Origin: Burkholderiales bacterium
Lineage (GTDB): Bacteria; Pseudomonadota; Gammaproteobacteria; Burkholderiales; Burkholderiaceae_C
NCBI GenBank assembly: GCA_005793295.1
Contig: SXSX01000047.1
Coordinates: 1 to 15,635, forward strand
Reading direction: 5' to 3'
Length of the DNA stretch: 15,635 nucleotides
Both the position numbers and the translations under genes were made by a program. Of the stretch, positions 7,495 to 14,333 are shown one piece after another. Under the pieces are notes generated by a model, which was not told where the DNA came from, ran no database searches, and was given only the letters and a program-made list of their open reading frames with translations. Within the stretch, counting starts at the first letter, position 1; each line of letters opens with the position of its first letter.

Positions 7495-8428
7495 GCCGTG
7501 CTGGCCAAAGCACACTGGCGATCGCAACCATCACGAACACCATGGCTATCCAGTCTTGCCAATGCGGCATTTCAGCCGTGATGACCGTTGCGCTGAGCGT
7601 GCCCACTAAAGGAACAGCCATCAAGCTCATGGTACTGGTTGAGGCTGGCAGGTCGCGCGCTATGCCAAACCAGATCAACTGCGCAAATCCGTAATTAATG
7701 AATACACCATAGGCCAAGCTGCCCCACATCACGAGGGAGAAAGCACTGGGATGCGGGAGTGGCTCCAGGGAAAGCGCAAGTGCCCAAACTACGAAGCTAC
7801 CAAGCAGCAGCATCCATACCGTAACCACCAACGGCGAGAGAGTGAGATGCGCGCGTCGAAACAACAGCGTGCCTAGCGCCCACGAGATTGCGCCGCCCAG
7901 CATCCAAGCTACTCCGGTGGGTCGCCCCGATAGGCCTTGAATCTCGTGCCACAACAGTAGTCCAATGGCCAAACCTACACACAACACGGCCAAACGCAAA
8001 CGTGCAGTGATGCGTTCGCCGAAAAAGACCGCTCCGATAAGCACCGTAAAAATCGGCATCGTAAAACCCAAGATCGCGGCGCGCCCTGAGGCTAGCTCCT
8101 GTACCCCGAAGATGGACATGATGTGCCAGCCCAGCACATTGGGCAAGCCGAGCACTGCGATGGAGAGCCACTCGCGCCCAACTGGGCGCATGCGCTCGCC
8201 CCGAATCGCCACATAAACAAAAAGCCAACTCGCCCCTAACAACATGGTGCTGGCCCGAAAGTGAAGCGGACTGATCTGCTGAAGTGAGAGCTTCATCATC
8301 GGCCAGTTGACGCCCCACATCAGCGTGAGAGCTACCAGCGCTAAAAGTTGGCGACGTGTAATCACAGGGAAACGGACAAAGAATTCATTCGCATGCGGCA
8401 AAGTATGGCATGGTAAAAAACTGAGCAT
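7484..8428 (-). CDS. EamA/DMT-superfamily transporter
   Basis: A second EamA-type transporter, 314 residues in the longest form, with about ten hydrophobic segments in two repeats. The first repeat opens with LVALTLMWGVNWPMMK and closes with a GAVFFGERIT segment. The second opens with GVAWMLGGAISWALGTLLF. The first 20 residues (with HTLPHANEFF) are atypical. The true start may be a GTG at 8363-8365 (residue 22, then ITRRQLLAL), which would place a basic patch right before the first membrane helix; neither start has a clear Shine-Dalgarno. It is divergent from the sulfonate-type operon across a 229-bp control region. An export role connected with that operon is possible but not shown. Confidence 0.85.
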   Translation of the reverse strand: MLSFLPCHTLPHANEFFVRFPVITRRQLLALVALTLMWGVNWPMMKLSLQQISPLHFRASTMLLGASWLFVYVAIRGERMRPVGREWLSIAVLGLPNVLGWHIMSIFGVQELASGRAAILGFTMPIFTVLIGAVFFGERITARLRLAVLCVGLAIGLLLWHEIQGLSGRPTGVAWMLGGAISWALGTLLFRRAHLTLSPLVVTVWMLLLGSFVVWALALSLEPLPHPSAFSLVMWGSLAYGVFINYGFAQLIWFGIARDLPASTSTMSLMAVPLVGTLSATVITAEMPHWQDWIAMVFVMVAIASVLWPARQKA

Positions 8429-8523
8429 TGCCAGACGCTGTTTTAATATTTAAAACCGCATACCTAGAAAAATTTTGACCTCTCACAACCTTTAAATCTA
8501 AGGGACGAGCGCTAAAAGTCCCA

Positions 8524-8559
8524 GCGACACAGGCATTAAAAGAGTCGCAAAAGTGTCGC
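8524..8559. promoter_or_regulatory. Inverted repeat upstream of the lyase operon, candidate operator
   Basis: GCGACAC (8524-8530) and GTGTCGC (8553-8559) are a perfect 7-bp inverted repeat with 22 bp between the arms. A further GTCGC copy lies at 8544-8548 inside the spacer, so the site also reads as two direct half-sites. It lies in the 229-bp divergent region, about 100 bp before the lyase start. This is a reasonable place for an upstream recognition site of a LysR activator, although the arm spacing is longer than a single classical LysR box. No regulator binding is demonstrated. Confidence 0.4.
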
Positions 8560-8600
8560 CGCTGTATGCAAAAAATGAAAAATAGCCCTCAATAATTCGA

Positions 8601-8631
8601 TTGGACTAAGGTCACCCGTGGCAACTAGTAT
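8601..8631 (+). promoter_or_regulatory. Weak candidate promoter for the lyase/transport operon
   Basis: TTGGAC (8601-8606) and TAGTAT (8626-8631) have -35/-10 resemblance, but the 19-bp spacer is long. Such a poor promoter would fit activator dependence. A CAAT-N6-ATTG dyad overlaps its upstream edge (8590-8603). Low confidence. Confidence 0.2.
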
Positions 8632-8657
8632 CTTGGAAGCAACACTAGGAGACTAAA

Positions 8658-9665
8658 TTGGAACTCGCCCGCTTCCCTCGTATTCGACTCGGTCATTTCC
8701 CGACCCCACTAGAGCCCATGGATAACTTGACGAGACTGCTCGGCGGGCCGCGCTTGTGGATTAAGCGCGATGATTGCACCGGCTTGTCGAGCGGCGGTAA
8801 TAAAACACGAAAGTTGGAGTATCTAATGGCCGAAGCACTTGCGCAAAAGGCTGATACCGTCATCACACAAGGGGCAACCCAGTCTAATCACGCGCGTCAA
8901 ACGGTCGCAGCGGCCGCAAAACTAGGGATGCAGTCCCATATTTTGTTGGAAGATCGAACCGGTTACACCCAATTCAATTACCTAGAAAACGGCAACGTAT
9001 TACTGGATAGGCTGCATGGTGCCACGGTAGAACGTCGCGCAGGCGGAAGTGACATGCAAGGGGAGATGGAGACAGTGGCCAAACAATTGGAGCGTAACGG
9101 CCGTCGACCCTACGTAATTCCTGGTGGCGGATCGAATCCTGTCGGTGCTCTGGGTTACGTAAATGCCGCCCTGGAGTTGGTGAACCAGTCAGTGGAGCTA
9201 GGCCTGCGGATAGACCACTTAGTACATGCCACCGGGAGCTCAGGCACCCAAGCAGGTTTAGTAGTCGGTCTGCAAGCTATGCAAAGCAAGATTCAATTGT
9301 TGGGAATTGGAGTACGTGCGCCAAAAGAAAAACAAGAAAGTATGGTCTACGATTTAGCATGCCGAACTTGGGCTCATATGAAGTTAAAGGGAGACCTAGA
9401 TCGCACATCGGTTCTAGCCAACTGCGATTACGTTGGCGACGGATACGGCTTACCAACACCAGCCATGGTTGAAGCCGTCAACTTACTTGCCAAGACTGAG
9501 GGCATCTTGCTTGATCCTGTTTACTCAGGCAAGGGCATGGCTGGATTGATCGATCTAATTCGCAAAGGCCAATTTGCTAAAGATCAAAACGTCGTGTTTC
9601 TACACACTGGTGGATCCGTTACGCTTTTTGGTTACCCCGACATTTTTGGTCTCGTGCCAACTTGA
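8658..9665 (+). CDS. PLP-dependent sulfur lyase: L-cysteate sulfo-lyase or D-cysteine desulfhydrase
   Basis: A 335-residue fold-type II PLP enzyme of the ACC deaminase/D-cysteine desulfhydrase family. The cofactor lysine is Lys49 in SGGNKTRKLEYL. The substrate-carboxylate loop is QSNHARQ (75-81), the phosphate-binding loop GSSGTQAG is at 193-200, and the active-site Tyr is in DPVYSGKG (about 289). From memory, the segments WIKRDDCTGLS, LLEDRTG, NGNVLLD, HATGS and YVGDGYG resemble CuyA more than E. coli DcyD. CuyA splits L-cysteate to pyruvate, sulfite and ammonium. The TauABC-like genes directly downstream point the same way, since they import sulfonates. The start is TTG at 8658 with AGGAG at 8647-8651 (6-bp spacing); no better ATG exists. 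D-cysteine desulfhydrase remains the main alternative, and many databases label both alike. Confidence 0.85.
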   Translation: MELARFPRIRLGHFPTPLEPMDNLTRLLGGPRLWIKRDDCTGLSSGGNKTRKLEYLMAEALAQKADTVITQGATQSNHARQTVAAAAKLGMQSHILLEDRTGYTQFNYLENGNVLLDRLHGATVERRAGGSDMQGEMETVAKQLERNGRRPYVIPGGGSNPVGALGYVNAALELVNQSVELGLRIDHLVHATGSSGTQAGLVVGLQAMQSKIQLLGIGVRAPKEKQESMVYDLACRTWAHMKLKGDLDRTSVLANCDYVGDGYGLPTPAMVEAVNLLAKTEGILLDPVYSGKGMAGLIDLIRKGQFAKDQNVVFLHTGGSVTLFGYPDIFGLVPT

Positions 9666-9726
9666 GAATCTCCGGTCAATCTTTGTTTTTAAAACGTAAT
9701 TCAACCAAGTCATTAAGGAGACTAAT

Positions 9727-9768
9727 CTGAAAAAATTCTTGCTCTTTTTTAAGATCGTAATTACCTAA
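9727..9768 (+). other. Micro-ORF with strong ribosome binding site before the tauA-like gene
   Basis: In the 136-bp gap between the lyase and the binding-protein gene, AAGGAG (9715-9720) is followed after 6 bp by CTG (9727-9729). An open frame of 13 codons ends in TAA (9766-9768) and reads MKKFLLFFKIVIT if CTG initiates. The sequence looks like the start of a signal peptide. The ribosome binding site context AAGGAGACTAAT nearly copies the one before the lyase gene. It may be a leader peptide or the decayed start of an older gene. Translation from CTG is unproved. Confidence 0.3.
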
Positions 9769-9801
9769 ACATATGCAATTTTTTTAACTAATGGAGATAA
9801 C

Positions 9802-10800
9802 ATGAAACATCTACTCAAAATACTGTTCATCAGCTCAACCTTGACTCTCGCAATGGCTTCTCAAGCCATGGCGCAAACCAAGGTGATCATTGGTCACTTC
9901 GGCGATCCCGCTCCTTACAAATCTATTGTTGCAGACGGCAGTCTTGAAAAAGTAACCGGCTGGTCCATTGAGTGGCGTCAATTTAATTCTGGCGCTGAGG
10001 TGAACGCTGCCATGGCGTCTGGCGGTATCGTGATCTCTGAGATTGGCTCTGTTCCACTATCGGCTGGATCTAGCTCTGGCTTAGACTATCAAATGATTTC
10101 TGTGGGTAAGGCCATTGATAGTTCTGAGGCGCTTATTTCAAGAAATGGAGCTGGTATTGATAAGCCAGCAGATTTGAGAGGCAAGCGCATTGCTGTGCCA
10201 ATCGGATCCACAGCGCACTTCTCGCTGATGGGTGCTTTAAAGATGTACAACATGACAGAAAAAGACGTGACGGTTGTCGGCATGTCGCCCAATGAAATCG
10301 CCGCAGCTTGGAGTCAAAATGCCATCGATGCGGCGTTTGTTTGGTACCCAGTACAAGCGAAGATACGTGAAAACGGCAAAATTATGACTACGGCAGGTCT
10401 TGTTGCCAAAACTGGTTTTCCTACTTTCAATGGCTGGGTCGTCACTAACAAGTTTGCAGCGGCAAACCGGGCTGGTTTGATCAACTTTCTTAAAGCAATG
10501 AACCAAATCAATGGTGACTACAGCAAGAATACGGCCGCGTGGAATGTAGATTCGCCAAAAGTTAAGGCCGTTGCTGCTAACGTCGGTATTACGCCCGCTG
10601 CTGTAGTTTCTGCATTGGAAGGGGCGGTTTACCCCGATGCTGATTTAAATATGTCGGCCGCCTGGATGGGTGGCGGTGCAGCCACTACGATCAAATCCAC
10701 AGCAGACTTTTTAAAGAGCGTTGGACGAATCAGTGCGGCAGCTGACAACTACTCCAAGTTTGTAAATCCTGAATTTGCCAAAGCTGCTGCTGGCAAGTAA
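9802..10800 (+). CDS. TauA-like sulfonate-binding periplasmic protein
   Basis: A 332-residue ABC-transporter solute-binding protein of the taurine/aliphatic sulfonate/nitrate class. A signal peptide occupies about residues 1-24, with a signal peptidase I site after AMA; there is no lipobox. Matches to the TauA pattern include WRQFNSGAEVNAAMASGG, GSVPLSA, the DLRGKRIAVPIGSTAHFSLMGALK segment, AAWSQNAIDAAFVW and a late ADNYSKFV motif. It captures the substrate in the periplasm and delivers it to the TauBC-like membrane complex. The ATG at 9802 has GGAGA (9793-9797) just before it. It lies between the lyase and the ATPase gene. Whether the ligand is taurine, cysteate or another sulfonate is not readable from sequence; the neighbouring lyase favours a cysteate-like amino sulfonate. 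Confidence 0.9.
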   Translation: MKHLLKILFISSTLTLAMASQAMAQTKVIIGHFGDPAPYKSIVADGSLEKVTGWSIEWRQFNSGAEVNAAMASGGIVISEIGSVPLSAGSSSGLDYQMISVGKAIDSSEALISRNGAGIDKPADLRGKRIAVPIGSTAHFSLMGALKMYNMTEKDVTVVGMSPNEIAAAWSQNAIDAAFVWYPVQAKIRENGKIMTTAGLVAKTGFPTFNGWVVTNKFAAANRAGLINFLKAMNQINGDYSKNTAAWNVDSPKVKAVAANVGITPAAVVSALEGAVYPDADLNMSAAWMGGGAATTIKSTADFLKSVGRISAAADNYSKFVNPEFAKAAAGK

Positions 10801-10818
10801 GTTTTCACATATTCACAT

Positions 10819-10847
10819 GTACTGACCTGCTCGCACCGGGTCAGTAC
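10819..10847 (+). other. Perfect 9-bp stem-loop between binding-protein and ATPase genes
   Basis: GTACTGACC (10819-10827) pairs perfectly with GGTCAGTAC (10839-10847) around an 11-nt loop. It starts 18 bp after the binding-protein stop and ends 26 bp before the ATPase ATG. No T run follows, so it is unlikely to be a full terminator. In many ABC operons such hairpins protect the upstream mRNA segment and give excess binding protein over membrane parts; that role is inferred here. Confidence 0.6.
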
Positions 10848-10873
10848 GCTTCACAAACTCATTTAGGACTCCA

Positions 10874-11668
10874 ATGACTGCACTTGCAATCCGCAATGCA
10901 TCGGTGTTTTATCCGGTACCCGGCAAACCGTCTGTACATGCGTTAAAAAATATTAACTTTGAGATTCATGAAAAAGAATTTGTCGTGGCACTTGGCGCAT
11001 CAGGCTGCGGTAAATCAACATTACTGAACTTGATAGCTGGATTCATGGCGCCCAGTGAAGGCGAGATTTCACTCAACAACAGAATCATCACCGGCCCTGG
11101 CGCAGATAGATCGGTAGTATTCCAGAAACACGCTTTACTACCATGGTTGAATGTACTGGACAACGTGGCGTTTGGTTTAAAAATTCAAGGCCATAACAAA
11201 GAAAAACGAGAAAAAATTGCCCGCAATTTCATTGCGCTGCTTGGCCTTGAGCAGTTTGAACAATCTGCTACCTACCAATTGTCTGGTGGAATGCAACAGC
11301 GAGTTGGTATAGCTCGGGCTTTGACCAGTGATCCAGACATCTTACTAATGGATGAGCCACTTGGCGCGCTTGATGCGCTGACTCGCGAAAGAGCACAAGA
11401 ACTGATTTTAAAAATCTGGCGTAACACTGGGAAAATGGTGTTCTTCATCACCCATAGTGTTGAAGAGGCACTATTTATGGGCACCAAATTAATCGTGATG
11501 TCGCCACGCCCAGGCCGAATTTCACATGTATTCGATTTACCCTTTAGTCAGCGCTATTTTGAGACTGGCAATGCTCGCGCGATCAAAGCCTCCGCCGACT
11601 TTATTGACCTTCGAGAAAAGATATTGCAGATTATCTTTACCGATGAATCAGGAGACGAACATGAGTGA
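10874..11668 (+). CDS. TauB-like ABC transporter ATPase
   Basis: A 264-residue ATP-binding subunit of the TauB/SsuB/NrtD class, which powers sulfonate uptake from the cytoplasmic face. It has Walker A GASGCGKST (about 41-49), a Q-loop in VVFQKHALLPW, the ABC signature LSGGMQQR (136-143), Walker B ILLMDEP (156-162) followed by the D-loop GALDA, and the H-loop His in FITHSVEEA (about 194). The LPW after the Q-loop and the SPRPGRI segment near the C-terminus are typical for this subfamily. The ATG is preceded by AGGA. Its last 8 bp overlap the permease gene. All catalytic motifs are intact, so it should be functional. Confidence 0.93.
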   Translation: MTALAIRNASVFYPVPGKPSVHALKNINFEIHEKEFVVALGASGCGKSTLLNLIAGFMAPSEGEISLNNRIITGPGADRSVVFQKHALLPWLNVLDNVAFGLKIQGHNKEKREKIARNFIALLGLEQFEQSATYQLSGGMQQRVGIARALTSDPDILLMDEPLGALDALTRERAQELILKIWRNTGKMVFFITHSVEEALFMGTKLIVMSPRPGRISHVFDLPFSQRYFETGNARAIKASADFIDLREKILQIIFTDESGDEHE

Positions 11669-12521
11669 CACCCGTTCAACGCTTAAAGATAGCTTCTGGG
11701 CAGGTTTTACGAAAGCTAAACCTGCAAAGCCAGGTGAAATTTATGGTGTCCCCGGACAAGGTGACAGCTTAAAAGTTAGCGCTGTCGTCATTGTCCTGTT
11801 AATCTTTGTTTGGTGGTTCGCCACCTATGCGGGATTTATCAAGCCGCTTTTCTTGCCCTCGCCGATGGGCGTTATTGATGCTTTTCTGGTTGTACTCAAA
11901 GACGGTTTTACGGGAGCTAGTTTCTGGGAGCATACTTTGGTCAGCACGCTGCGCGTCTTTGGCGCTTTCTTGCTAGCTTGCGTAATAGGGATACCCCTTG
12001 GAATTGCGATGGGTATGAGCCCATTCGCGCGCGGTGTTTTTGACCCACCCATTGAGTTTTACCGCCCGATTCCGCCGTTGGCTTACCTGCCGCTCATGAT
12101 TATTTGGTTTGGCATTGATGAGTTGTCAAAATTATTGCTGATATTCTTGTCCGTCCTGGCACCTATGGCCTTGGGAGCAAGGGCGGGCGTCAAGTCAGCA
12201 GCCATTGAGCAAATTCATGCGGCCTATTCGTTTGGAGCCACCCGCTGGCAGGTAATTCGCTTAATAGTTTTACCTTCTGCTATGCCAGAAATATTTACGG
12301 CAATGCGAGTGGGAATTGGTTTTGGCTGGACAACTTTGGTGGCAGCTGAAATGGTGGCCGCCACCTCCGGTTTAGGCTATATGGTTTTGTCAGCGTCGCG
12401 ATTTTTGCAAACGCCGATTGTCATCATGGGCATTGTGGTGATCGCTGCGATTGCATACGCTTTTGACCACTTAGTGCGTTTTATTGAGCGTCGGGTAGTG
12501 CCGTGGAAGGGCCTTACGTGA
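11661..12521 (+). CDS. TauC-like ABC transporter permease
   Basis: A 286-residue inner-membrane permease of the BPD_transp_1 class with about six hydrophobic segments. The cytoplasmic EAA-type loop that docks the ATPase is visible in AAYSFGATRWQVIRLIVLP, followed by the conserved RVGIGFGWTTLVAAEM helix and a GLGYMVL segment, as in TauC/SsuC/NrtB. The start is placed at the ATG at 11661 because AGGAG ends 5 bp before it and the predicted protein then has the usual short cytoplasmic N-terminus. Longer in-frame starts up to 11526 lie deep inside the ATPase gene and lack support. It overlaps the ATPase gene by 8 bp and shares its TGA with the GTG start of the hydrolase. Confidence 0.92.
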   Translation: MSDTRSTLKDSFWAGFTKAKPAKPGEIYGVPGQGDSLKVSAVVIVLLIFVWWFATYAGFIKPLFLPSPMGVIDAFLVVLKDGFTGASFWEHTLVSTLRVFGAFLLACVIGIPLGIAMGMSPFARGVFDPPIEFYRPIPPLAYLPLMIIWFGIDELSKLLLIFLSVLAPMALGARAGVKSAAIEQIHAAYSFGATRWQVIRLIVLPSAMPEIFTAMRVGIGFGWTTLVAAEMVAATSGLGYMVLSASRFLQTPIVIMGIVVIAAIAYAFDHLVRFIERRVVPWKGLT

Positions 12522-13294
12522 CAGAAAATATCCTGCCACACCGAAGGTTGGGCTTAGGCTCGACCCTAGTGTTAGTTCATGGCTATTTAGGGGGCTCAAG
12601 TCAATGGGACCAACAGGTTCAATTCCTGAGTCGTCAATTTGATGTCATAGCTGTGGATTTGGCCGGCTACGGCAACGCGCAGCACCTGAACGCACCCACC
12701 GAAATGGCCGCACACGCCAGAGACGTACTCTACACCCTAGATGAGTTGGGAGTAAATCGTTTTAACTTGTTAGGTCACTCTATGGGCGGCATGGTAGTTC
12801 AAGAAATCGTCAGCATCGCGCCAGCAAGGGTGCACAAACTAGTGCTATACGGAACCGGGCCAGAGGGCAACATCCCCGGGCGCTTTGAGACCATGGCGCG
12901 TTCACGCGAGCGACTGGCCGAAGACGGTCTACAGCGGACAGCAAGGCGCATTTGCGCGACCTGGCTGCTTGACAAAGAGGCCTCGCCGGCCTTCGATTTA
13001 TTAGCTTCTCTAGCCGAGTGCGCCAGTGAACAAGCGGCACACGCTGGCCTTATGGCTATGGAGGCTTGGGATGGACGCGACCGCCTCAGCGCGATTCAAC
13101 AGCCAACCTTGGTATTTTGGGGCGAGCGAGATCGAACCTACGGTTGGTCGCAAATTGAAAAGCTCTGGCGCACGATTCCAAATGCCTGCCTTGCTGTATT
13201 GCCTATGTGTTCCCATGCAATGCACCTAGAGAGAACCGACTTGTTTCACACACTGCTTTTGGAGTTCTTGCTTTCGGGTGAATCCTTGACATGA
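12518..13294 (+). CDS. Alpha/beta-fold hydrolase in sulfonate-type operon
   Basis: A 258-residue alpha/beta hydrolase with a complete catalytic triad in the expected order: nucleophile Ser88 in GHSMGG, acid Asp205 in WGERDRT and His233 in CSHAMHLE. The oxyanion loop HGYLGGSSQW is at 21-30. A cap region lies at about 115-185. General form resembles esterases, enol-lactonases and C-C hydrolases (PcaD/MhpC-like). The GTG at 12518 is favoured over a GTG at 12503 because GGAAGG (12505-12510) lies 7 bp before it and it forms a GTGA overlap with the permease stop. Being locked between permease and regulator, it probably acts on the imported compound, for example an ester, lactone or acyl conjugate. 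The actual substrate is unknown. Confidence 0.85.
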   Translation: MTENILPHRRLGLGSTLVLVHGYLGGSSQWDQQVQFLSRQFDVIAVDLAGYGNAQHLNAPTEMAAHARDVLYTLDELGVNRFNLLGHSMGGMVVQEIVSIAPARVHKLVLYGTGPEGNIPGRFETMARSRERLAEDGLQRTARRICATWLLDKEASPAFDLLASLAECASEQAAHAGLMAMEAWDGRDRLSAIQQPTLVFWGERDRTYGWSQIEKLWRTIPNACLAVLPMCSHAMHLERTDLFHTLLLEFLLSGESLT

Positions 13295-13345
13295 CCCTAG
13301 TGCGCGGCTTTGTGAGCTTAGGAGCTAGCCATAATGTGCGTAACT

Positions 13346-13351
13346 GGGAGG
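13346..13351 (+). promoter_or_regulatory. Shine-Dalgarno supporting a TTG start of the LysR gene
   Basis: GGGAGG at 13346-13351 lies 8 bp before the TTG at 13360-13362. It decides between this start and the ATG at 13291, which overlaps the hydrolase stop but would add a 23-residue tail not seen in ordinary LysR proteins. Confidence 0.6.
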
Positions 13352-13359
13352 CTGCGGCA

Positions 13360-14286
13360 TTGGAACTGAAATGGCTTGACGACTATATCGCACTGATCGA
13401 GACGGGTAGCTTCTCGGCGGCCTCTGAGCGTCGGCATATTTCCCAGCCAGCCTTCTCGCGCAGAATTCAGATGCTCGAAGACTGGCTCGGCGTGACTCTG
13501 ATCGACAGAACACGTAAGCCACTACAGTTCACCCCCGTGGCCAGGGACAACCAGCTCGAGTTTCGCCACTTAGTGGCACAGATTTATGAATTTCGCGCCA
13601 TTCTTAAGTCCGAGTCGCTTGACAGCGCTGGCATCACCGTTGCTGCTCAGCATACGCTCGCCGCGTCCTATGTTCCAGGTTTTCTCGTCAGACTGCGAGA
13701 TCTGGGCTTGGATCAGAATTTCAGAATTAGGTCTGAGAACCGCTCAGACAGCGTTGGGATGCTAATACGTGGCGAGGCCGAGATCCTGATTACGTACGAC
13801 AACCAGCAGTCGCCTTGCAACATTTCAGATCAACTAGCACTGCGCCACGTACTTGGACAAGATGAGCTGCAGCTAGTAGCCAGCCCGTCAATGCACAAAA
13901 CATTAAGGACGGTCGATAAAGGAGAGAGTGTCCATATGCTGTGTTATCCGCCGGACAGCTTCTTTGGTCAAGCTTTGCGCGCAGAGGTCCTACCAGATTT
14001 GATGCGCCGCCAGCAAGTGATCGTTAGATGCGTAAGCGAGTTCGCTATGGGGCTGCGCGAGCTGGCTTTGATCGGTCAAGGGGCTGCTTGGTTGCCAACC
14101 TCGCTGATCAAAGACGACCTTGCGCGTGGCAGACTCCTTCCACTTAAAGATCTCGGTCACTCCGTTCCCCTAGAGATCGTAGCCTTCTTTGCTATTTTGA
14201 CGGGAGAACGGGGCGAGTTTTTGAAGCATAGTTTTAATCGGATTACTGGACGCACACTCTCTGATATAAGCACTGAAGTAAATTAA
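13360..14286 (+). CDS. LysR-family transcriptional regulator
   Basis: A 308-residue LysR-type regulator when started at TTG 13360. The N-terminal winged helix-turn-helix begins at residue 4 (WLDDYIALIETGSFSAAS) and continues through the HISQPAFSRRIQMLEDWLG recognition segment. A linker helix and a two-lobed periplasmic-binding-like effector domain follow from about residue 85. Family proteins are about 300 residues with the HTH right at the start, which supports the TTG (GGGAGG 8 bp upstream) over the ATG at 13291 that gives 331 residues. It closes the operon on the same strand instead of being divergent, so it may regulate its own transcript. The likely target is the region 8429-8657. The effector could be the imported sulfonate or a breakdown product; this is inference. 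Confidence 0.9.
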   Translation: MELKWLDDYIALIETGSFSAASERRHISQPAFSRRIQMLEDWLGVTLIDRTRKPLQFTPVARDNQLEFRHLVAQIYEFRAILKSESLDSAGITVAAQHTLAASYVPGFLVRLRDLGLDQNFRIRSENRSDSVGMLIRGEAEILITYDNQQSPCNISDQLALRHVLGQDELQLVASPSMHKTLRTVDKGESVHMLCYPPDSFFGQALRAEVLPDLMRRQQVIVRCVSEFAMGLRELALIGQGAAWLPTSLIKDDLARGRLLPLKDLGHSVPLEIVAFFAILTGERGEFLKHSFNRITGRTLSDISTEVN

Positions 14287-14292
14287 GCCAAA

Positions 14293-14333
14293 GGGGTTCT
14301 TTCGATTGAGTCTGTTATCAATCAAAAAACCTC
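14293..14333. terminator. Long imperfect stem-loop after the LysR gene
   Basis: The arms 14293-14309 and 14318-14333 form about 15 pairs with one mismatch, one bulged base and an 8-nt loop. The core is GATTGA/TCAATC and the base GG/CC. It begins 7 bp past the LysR stop, a natural place for the operon's 3' end. It lacks a following T run in the plus direction, so it is either a non-classical terminator or an RNA-stabilising 3' hairpin. Confidence 0.4.

Noticed and set aside
7797..8318. 173-codon minus-strand frame within the second EamA gene
   Set aside because: It lies in another frame of the same strand; the EamA frame has the expected membrane helices and this one is Arg/His-rich without order.
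8475..8498. TTGACC as a -35 box in the divergent region
   Set aside because: No -10-like hexamer lies at 16-18 bp; the nearest AT-rich hexamer is only 12 bp away.
11526..11660. 45-residue N-terminal extension of the permease
   Set aside because: It lies inside the intact ATPase gene, while the ATG at 11661 has an AGGAG at good spacing.
9802..12521. Assignment of the ABC transporter to nitrate or thiamine-precursor uptake
   Set aside because: The binding protein follows the TauA pattern closely and the neighbour is a sulfur lyase; nitrate-type or ThiY features were not seen.
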